From NCBI GenBank assembly GCA_021781815.1, contig JAJXWB010000028.1:1-43406 (forward strand): 43,406 nucleotides of DNA, in the 5' to 3' direction. This DNA is from Pseudomonadota bacterium. Its GTDB lineage: Bacteria; Pseudomonadota; Alphaproteobacteria; Rhizobiales; Beijerinckiaceae. Shown piece after piece: positions 39,197 through 43,406 of this stretch. The position numbers and the translations under genes are program-made. Numbering within the stretch: the stretch's first letter is position 1; every line of letters starts with the position of its first letter. The notes under the pieces were generated by a model, which had not been told where the DNA came from, did not search any database, and saw only the letters and a list, made by a program, of their open reading frames with translations.

Positions 39197-40051
39197 ATGA
39201 ACGGCTTCTCGGATCGGCCGCTCGCCTACGTGCGCCTTCCCGCGCGCGCGCCGGAGGCGGCCGTCCGCTTTGCAGAGGAGATGTTCGGGCTGGAGCGCGT
39301 CGAGGGCGCGGACTTCGCCCTGCGCGCCGACGAGCGTCGGCAATCCCTCGTGTTCTGCGGCCAGGACATGGCCCCGGCCGTCGGCGTCGAATTCGCTGAC
39401 GAAGCCGCGCTCGCCGGCGTCGTCGAGCGGCTGCGCGCCGCCGGCAACGCCTGCGAAGCGCTCGACGCGCAGGCCTGCGCGTCGCGCCGCATTCGACAGG
39501 GTCTTGTCACGCGCGCGCCGTCCGGCGGCGTGATCGAACTCGTCGTACGTGTCGAAATCTCCGCGCGCCGATTTTATCCGGGCCGCGATTCTGGCGTCTG
39601 CGGCCTGTCGGCCGTCGGCTTGCGCAGCAGAGACGTCGCCCGCGATCTTGCTTTCTGGACGGACCTGGTCGGCGCCGAGATCAGCGACCGCGTCGGCGAT
39701 ATCGTCTATCTGCGGCTCGACCGCGCGCATCACCGCATCGCGCTCTATCCTTCCGAGGGCGATGGCTTGCTCTATGTCGGCTTCGCGGTGCGCACGCATG
39801 ACGATCTGATGCGCAATGCTTATTTCTTGCAGGAGCAACAGGTTCGCATCGTGCACGGGCCGGGCTGCGAGGCCGCTTCGGGCCGCATGTTCGTGCGCTT
39901 TCTGGCGCCGGACGGACAGGTGTTCGCGCTCGATTTCAGCGAGGCCGACGATGTTCCGGGCCGTCGGCCGCGCCAGTTCGCACTGGATCGATACGCCTTG
40001 TGCGCCTGGGGCAGTCGTTGCGCCGACCTGCCCGAACTTGCCGCGGCATGA
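39197..40051 (+). CDS. VOC extradiol-dioxygenase paralog lacking metal ligands
   Basis: A 284-residue two-domain VOC protein that aligns end to end with the intact dioxygenase at 40079-40930. Shared landmarks are FWTDLVGAEISDRVGDI against FWTTVCNARVSDRIGDI, DDLMRNAYFLQEQQVRIVHG against DDVMRSYYHLMEQQVPIVFG, and RRPRQFALDRYALCAWGS against YRPRQFGFEPMSLCMWGS. All three expected iron ligands are changed: A139 for H140, Y193 for H194, and A244 for E245 (QVFALDF against MVFEYSV). It should not bind iron in the classical way. It may stabilise or modulate the active paralog, bind the substrate, or have another activity. It lies three bases after the ferredoxin gene in operon G. Confidence 0.85.
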   Translation: MNGFSDRPLAYVRLPARAPEAAVRFAEEMFGLERVEGADFALRADERRQSLVFCGQDMAPAVGVEFADEAALAGVVERLRAAGNACEALDAQACASRRIRQGLVTRAPSGGVIELVVRVEISARRFYPGRDSGVCGLSAVGLRSRDVARDLAFWTDLVGAEISDRVGDIVYLRLDRAHHRIALYPSEGDGLLYVGFAVRTHDDLMRNAYFLQEQQVRIVHGPGCEAASGRMFVRFLAPDGQVFALDFSEADDVPGRRPRQFALDRYALCAWGSRCADLPELAAA

Positions 40052-40078
40052 GCGCATGAACAGATCAGGAGGCCACAC

Positions 40079-40930
40079 ATGATCGAACTGATCGATATCT
40101 CCTACGTCCGCCTCGGCGCGCCGGACATGAGCGTCGCGGAGGATTTCGCCACGCGTGTGCTCGGCCTGCAGATCGGCGACCGCGGCGGCAAGTCGCTCTA
40201 CCTGCGCTCGGACGATCGCGCCCACACGCTCTGCTATTACGAGGGCGATCCGCGCGAGCAGACGGTCGCCTTCGAGGTTGCGGACGCCACCGCGCTCGAC
40301 GCCGCCGGCGGCGCGCTGGAATCGATCGGCCACGCCGTGCATCGCGGCGCGGCGGCAGAATGCGCGGCGCGCAAGGTGCATGGCTTCATCGGCTTCAAGG
40401 ATCCGACCGGCAACAGCATCGAACTGGTCGTGCGCCCGGAGCGCAGCGGCAAGCGCTATTATGGCGCGCGCGACGCCGGGATCACCGGCTTCAATCACGT
40501 CGGCCTCAACTCGACCGATCCCGTGCGCGACGAGAAGTTCTGGACCACGGTCTGCAACGCGCGCGTCAGCGATCGCATCGGCGATATCGCGCTGATGCGC
40601 GTCAACGCCATCCACCACACGCTGGCGCTGGCGCCCGCGAAGGGACCGGGTATCCAGCACGTCAATCATCAGGTGGAGACGAACGACGACGTCATGCGCT
40701 CCTATTATCACCTGATGGAGCAGCAGGTGCCAATTGTGTTCGGCCCCGGCCGCCACCCGAGCTCTGGCGCGCGCTTCCTGTACTTTCAGGGCCCGAACGG
40801 CATGGTGTTCGAATATTCGGTTGGCGTGGACGAGATCGCGGACGAAGCGAACTACCGCCCTCGCCAGTTCGGGTTCGAGCCGATGAGCCTGTGCATGTGG
40901 GGCTCGAAAAGCAATTTCGTGCCGATGTGA
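40079..40930 (+). CDS. VOC-type (class I) extradiol ring-cleavage dioxygenase
   Basis: A 283-residue type I extradiol dioxygenase, which opens catechols next to the diol using Fe(II) and O2. The catalytic C-terminal module shows the three ligands: H140 in GITGFNHVGLNS, H194 in GIQHVNHQVETNDDVM, and E245 in GMVFEYSVG. The N-terminal module (ISYVRLGAPDMSVAEDFATR) is the usual non-catalytic repeat. The RBS is a perfect AGGAGG. It sits downstream of the dihydrodiol-dehydrogenase-like SDR and upstream of an ACMSD-like amidohydrolase, so meta-cleavage of the diol is the expected pathway step. The aligned paralog at 39197 has lost every ligand. The exact catechol is unknown. Confidence 0.9.
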   Translation: MIELIDISYVRLGAPDMSVAEDFATRVLGLQIGDRGGKSLYLRSDDRAHTLCYYEGDPREQTVAFEVADATALDAAGGALESIGHAVHRGAAAECAARKVHGFIGFKDPTGNSIELVVRPERSGKRYYGARDAGITGFNHVGLNSTDPVRDEKFWTTVCNARVSDRIGDIALMRVNAIHHTLALAPAKGPGIQHVNHQVETNDDVMRSYYHLMEQQVPIVFGPGRHPSSGARFLYFQGPNGMVFEYSVGVDEIADEANYRPRQFGFEPMSLCMWGSKSNFVPM

Positions 40931-40941
40931 GGCGGGCGCAG

Positions 40942-41946
40942 ATGTCACTCGTCGTCGACGTTCACACACATGCGGTGCCAGCTCACATACCGGCCGGCCC
41001 GAGCGGCGCGAAGCTCTGGCCGAGCATCGCGCGCCAAGGCGACGACGCGAACGTGATGATCGACGGCCGTGTGTTCCGCAAGATCGATTCCCGGTGCTGG
41101 GACGTCGCGCGCCGCATCGGCGACATGGCCGAGGACGGCGTGGACGTGCAGGTGCTGTCGCCCATGCCAGAGCTCCTCTCGCACTGGTTCGAGTCGGATG
41201 CGGGCGAGGCGCTCGCCGAAATCATCAATGAGGACATTGCGCGCATGATCGCCGAGGCACCCCAGCGCTTTTCCGGCATCGGCATGATCTGCATGCAGGA
41301 TGTTCCGCGCGCCGTGAAGCAGATGGAGCGGCTCAAAGCGCGCGGCTTTCACGGCTTCGAGATCGGCACGCACATCGCCGGCGTTCCACTTGGCGCGGAG
41401 GCGTTGTGGCCGATCTACGAGGCGGCCGAGGCGCTCGATTTAACCGTGTTCGTGCATCCGCTGCATCCCGCCGGGGTCGAGCGCATCGGGGCCGCCGGCG
41501 AATATGGCGCGGTCGCAGCCTTCCCGCTCGAGACGGCTCTTGCCGCTGTCTCCTTGCTCGCGCACGGCGTGATGGAACGGTTCCCGCGTTTGCGCGTGCT
41601 GCTCAGCCACGGCGGCGGCGCCTTGCCTTGGATCCTGCCGCGCCTCGATCAGGGCTATGGCATCAGCGCCGCAATGCGGCAGGCGATGCGCGAGGCGCCC
41701 TCCGCGATCGCGCGAAAATTCTGGTACGACACGATCGTCTATTCGCCGAACGCGCTACGTTACATGGCGCAGGAAGTCGGCGAGGATCACATCGTCGTCG
41801 GCTCCGATTACCCGTTCACGATCAAGCAGGACCGGCCGGGCGCGCTCGCTGCGAAGGCGCTCGGCGCGGATTCCGCCTGCCTGCAGGCCAACGCCGAAAC
41901 CCTGCTCGGCGTCAAATTCGGACCGGTTGCCGCGAGGGTTGAATGA
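40942..41946 (+). CDS. ACMSD-like amidohydrolase (decarboxylase/hydrolase)
   Basis: A 334-residue amidohydrolase-2 family TIM-barrel metalloenzyme, the family of 2-amino-3-carboxymuconate semialdehyde decarboxylase and of related aryl-acid decarboxylases. Metal ligands are visible as the HxH pair H8 and H10 (VVDVHTHAVP), a histidine in TVFVHPLHPAG, one in LLSHGGGALPW, and the aspartate in VVGSDYPFTI. It most likely decarboxylates or hydrolyses the ring-cleavage product of the dioxygenase encoded just upstream (11-base gap), which would imply that the aromatic ring carries a carboxylate. RBS: GAGGCGGG. The next gene overlaps its stop by four bases. Decarboxylation versus hydrolysis cannot be told apart here. 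Confidence 0.87.
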   Translation: MSLVVDVHTHAVPAHIPAGPSGAKLWPSIARQGDDANVMIDGRVFRKIDSRCWDVARRIGDMAEDGVDVQVLSPMPELLSHWFESDAGEALAEIINEDIARMIAEAPQRFSGIGMICMQDVPRAVKQMERLKARGFHGFEIGTHIAGVPLGAEALWPIYEAAEALDLTVFVHPLHPAGVERIGAAGEYGAVAAFPLETALAAVSLLAHGVMERFPRLRVLLSHGGGALPWILPRLDQGYGISAAMRQAMREAPSAIARKFWYDTIVYSPNALRYMAQEVGEDHIVVGSDYPFTIKQDRPGALAAKALGADSACLQANAETLLGVKFGPVAARVE

Positions 41947-42437
41947 AGAGCGCGCCCGTTCTCTCGCGATGCCACTCGGTCGAGCAATTCGCCTCTTTCG
42001 GGCCGCCGCCGCCGCGCACGCCGGGCAGGCCAGACCCGCAGGTTCCGGAAGATCTCGGCGCTGGCCCTGCCATCTACGCGAAGCTGCCGCATGTCTACTT
42101 CTACGACGGCAATCGGCCTGATGATCCGGCGTTCGGTTTCATCGAGATCGAGATCTCCGTGCAACGTCGCGGCGAAGGTCAGTATCGGCTCGATCTCTAT
42201 TGCGTTGGCGACGGCCACCAGAGCGGCGCGGGCCTGCCGAATGGCGAGGGCTTGCCCATCGAACTGTTGGCCGCAGAGGCCGTGGTCGCCGGCGCCGCCT
42301 GGGTCTTTTGCGAGGTGAGTTCGGGCCGCTGCGACCCCGTAACGTTCGCGGCCACGCTGACAATGAACGACGCGGATTATGCGCGGATTGACCGGGTACG
42401 ACTGCCGTCTGCGGCGGGCGTGTGCCGGATCGGCTGA
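41943..42437 (+). CDS. Hypothetical protein in the ring-cleavage operon
   Basis: A 164-residue protein that I do not recognise. The N-terminal 40 residues are proline-rich (FGPPPPRTPGRPDPQVPEDL). The rest contains short beta-like stretches (FGFIEIEISVQRR, YRLDLYCVGDGHQ) and an alanine-rich helix (PIELLAAEAVVAGAAWVFCE). No signal peptide, membrane segment or metal motif is evident. Its start overlaps the stop of the amidohydrolase gene by four bases, so it is almost certainly translated and belongs to operon G. A subunit or accessory role for the amidohydrolase or dioxygenase is possible, but nothing in the sequence shows it. Confidence 0.65.
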   Translation: MKSAPVLSRCHSVEQFASFGPPPPRTPGRPDPQVPEDLGAGPAIYAKLPHVYFYDGNRPDDPAFGFIEIEISVQRRGEGQYRLDLYCVGDGHQSGAGLPNGEGLPIELLAAEAVVAGAAWVFCEVSSGRCDPVTFAATLTMNDADYARIDRVRLPSAAGVCRIG

Positions 42438-42455
42438 CAGGGAAGAGGGGCGCTC

Positions 42456-43235
42456 ATGGATTTCGGAATTCGCGGCCGCAAGGCCATCGTCTGCGGCGCG
42501 AGCAAGGGGCTCGGCAAGGGCTGCGCGCTCGCGCTCGCCGGCGAAGGCGTGAAGGTCTTCATCGTTGCGCGGCAGAAGCCGCAACTGGAGGTCGCTGCAG
42601 CCGAGATCGAGAAGCTGACCGGCAACCGGCCCGAGATCGTCGTCGGCGACGTGACGACCGCCGAAGGTCGTGCGGCCGTGCTGGCCGCCTGTCCCGATCC
42701 CGACATTCTCATCAACAATGCCGGCGGCCCGCCGCCCGGCGACTTCCGTAACTGGACGCGCGAGGATTGGATCAAGGCACTCGACGCCAACATGCTCGCG
42801 CCGATCGAACTGATGAAGGCCACCGTCGATCACATGATCGCGCGAAAGTTCGGCCGCATCGTCAACATCACCTCGCATGCGGTCAAGCAGCCGATCGACA
42901 TGCTCGGCCTGTCAAACGGCGCGCGCACCGGCCTCACCGGCTTCGTCGCCGGCCTGTCGCGCGCGACGGTGCAGCATAACGTGACGATCAACAACCTGCT
43001 GCCGGGCACCTTCGATACCGACCGGCTGAAATCCAACCTTTCGGCGCTGGCGCAGCGCTCCGGCAAGAGTGCGGACGAAACGAGCGACGCCATCCGCAAT
43101 TCCAATCCGGCGAAGCGCTTCGGCACGACTGACGAATTCGGCGCCGCCTGCGCGTTCCTGTGCAGCGACAAGGCCGGCTACATCACCGGCCAGAACTTCC
43201 TGATCGATGGCGGCGCCTATCCTGGCACATTCTAA
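42456..43235 (+). CDS. SDR-family protein with atypical active site
   Basis: A 259-residue SDR. The cofactor loop is CGASKGLGKG (about residues 13-22), ILINNAGGPPPGDF follows, and the C-terminus is YITGQNFLIDGGAYPGTF. The catalytic tyrosine-lysine pair is missing. The segment reads IDMLGLSNGARTGLTGFVAG, with Ser-Asn-Gly-Ala-Arg in place of Tyr-x3-Lys. This belongs to a recurrent group of 3-oxoacyl-reductase-like SDRs with that substitution, whose activity is often uncertain. It is the last gene of operon G, 18 bases after the hypothetical gene. It could still reduce a substrate by an altered mechanism or be non-catalytic. I cannot assign a reaction. Confidence 0.85.
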   Translation: MDFGIRGRKAIVCGASKGLGKGCALALAGEGVKVFIVARQKPQLEVAAAEIEKLTGNRPEIVVGDVTTAEGRAAVLAACPDPDILINNAGGPPPGDFRNWTREDWIKALDANMLAPIELMKATVDHMIARKFGRIVNITSHAVKQPIDMLGLSNGARTGLTGFVAGLSRATVQHNVTINNLLPGTFDTDRLKSNLSALAQRSGKSADETSDAIRNSNPAKRFGTTDEFGAACAFLCSDKAGYITGQNFLIDGGAYPGTF

Positions 43236-43282
43236 TCAGGCCTCCTCGCCCGGAAGCGGACACTCCGAGGGGCTGAGACGGG

Positions 43283-43406
43283 TCAGGAGCGGTCGAAACG
43301 GGCCGTCAACCATTCCGCACGTGCGCTCGCGCCCGGCTCGATGCAGCGCGGCGAGTTGCTGATCACGCGAGCGGCGGAAACCATCGGGTTTCGCGTGCGC
43401 GGCGAG
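43283..43406 (-). CDS. Possible C-terminal end of a leftward gene, cut by the window edge
   Basis: An open leftward frame enters from the right edge and stops at 43283-43285. Its last 40 residues end in EWLTARFDRS. Amino-acid composition looks protein-like, but I do not recognise the family. It would converge on the SDR gene with 47 bases between the stops. Another frame is also open to 43236, so the call is tentative. Confidence 0.3.
   Translation of the reverse strand, partial: SPRTRNPMVSAARVISNSPRCIEPGASARAEWLTARFDRS

Noticed and set aside
38783-40969. A 728-residue leftward open frame
   Set aside because: It is antisense to the ferredoxin and both VOC genes. The translation is low-complexity and rich in Arg, Ala and His, typical of a shadow frame.

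Overview
The window is GC-rich bacterial DNA with dense, co-directional operons. ATGA and TGATG stop/start overlaps are frequent, and GTG and TTG starts occur. Gene content points to an alphaproteobacterium, probably Hyphomicrobiales (Bradyrhizobium/Rhodopseudomonas-like), because it carries close relatives of the Rhodopseudomonas palustris BadH/BadI/AliB alicyclic-acid enzymes, LivK-type binding proteins and Rieske oxygenases. This taxonomic call is inference. No tRNA, rRNA, CRISPR array or intact transposase was seen.

Layout. (A) 269-5236, leftward: two overlapping acyl-CoA dehydrogenases, a LivK-type binding protein, and an acyl-CoA ligase broken by a frameshift and lacking its C-terminus. 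(B) 5375-13258, leftward: eight tightly packed genes in the order HMG-CoA-synthase-like/DUF35 fusion, thiolase, MaoC hydratase, CitE-like lyase, acyl-CoA dehydrogenase, 17beta-HSD4-like SDR, hydratase 2, and a flavin oxidoreductase. (C) 13386-22619, rightward and divergent from B: dienoyl-CoA-reductase-like SDR, acyl-CoA dehydrogenase, MarR regulator, BadH, BadI, CoA-transferase, BKACE, CoA ligase, and a FadB-like hydratase without its dehydrogenase core. (D) 22607-26046, leftward: APH-fold kinase with a small helper-like protein (resembling LvaA/LvaB), a CrtC/AttH-like protein and a crotonase. (E) 26381-29941, rightward: CoA ligase, crotonase and an AliB-like dehydrogenase, closed by a strong terminator.

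(F) 30018-34827: a second orphan binding protein, an FAD aromatic monooxygenase, a TetR regulator and a LigB-type extradiol dioxygenase. (G) 35063-43235, rightward: a complete Rieske aromatic dioxygenase system (reductase, alpha, beta, ferredoxin), diol-dehydrogenase-like SDR, two VOC extradiol-dioxygenase paralogs (one without metal ligands), an ACMSD-like amidohydrolase, an unknown protein and a second SDR. A partial leftward gene may enter at the right edge.

How they may work together: F/G would hydroxylate and open an aromatic ring. A-E would activate alicyclic or branched acids to CoA thioesters, oxidise them, open a six-membered ring (BadH/BadI), and finish by beta-oxidation, retro-aldol and thiolytic steps. 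Family assignments rest on motifs and remembered homologs, not on searches. Substrates are inferred. The most unusual points are the thiolase/HMG-CoA-synthase-DUF35 pair in a catabolic operon, the ligand-less extradiol dioxygenase beside an intact one, the LvaAB-like kinase pair, and sequence elements shared between divergent promoters.
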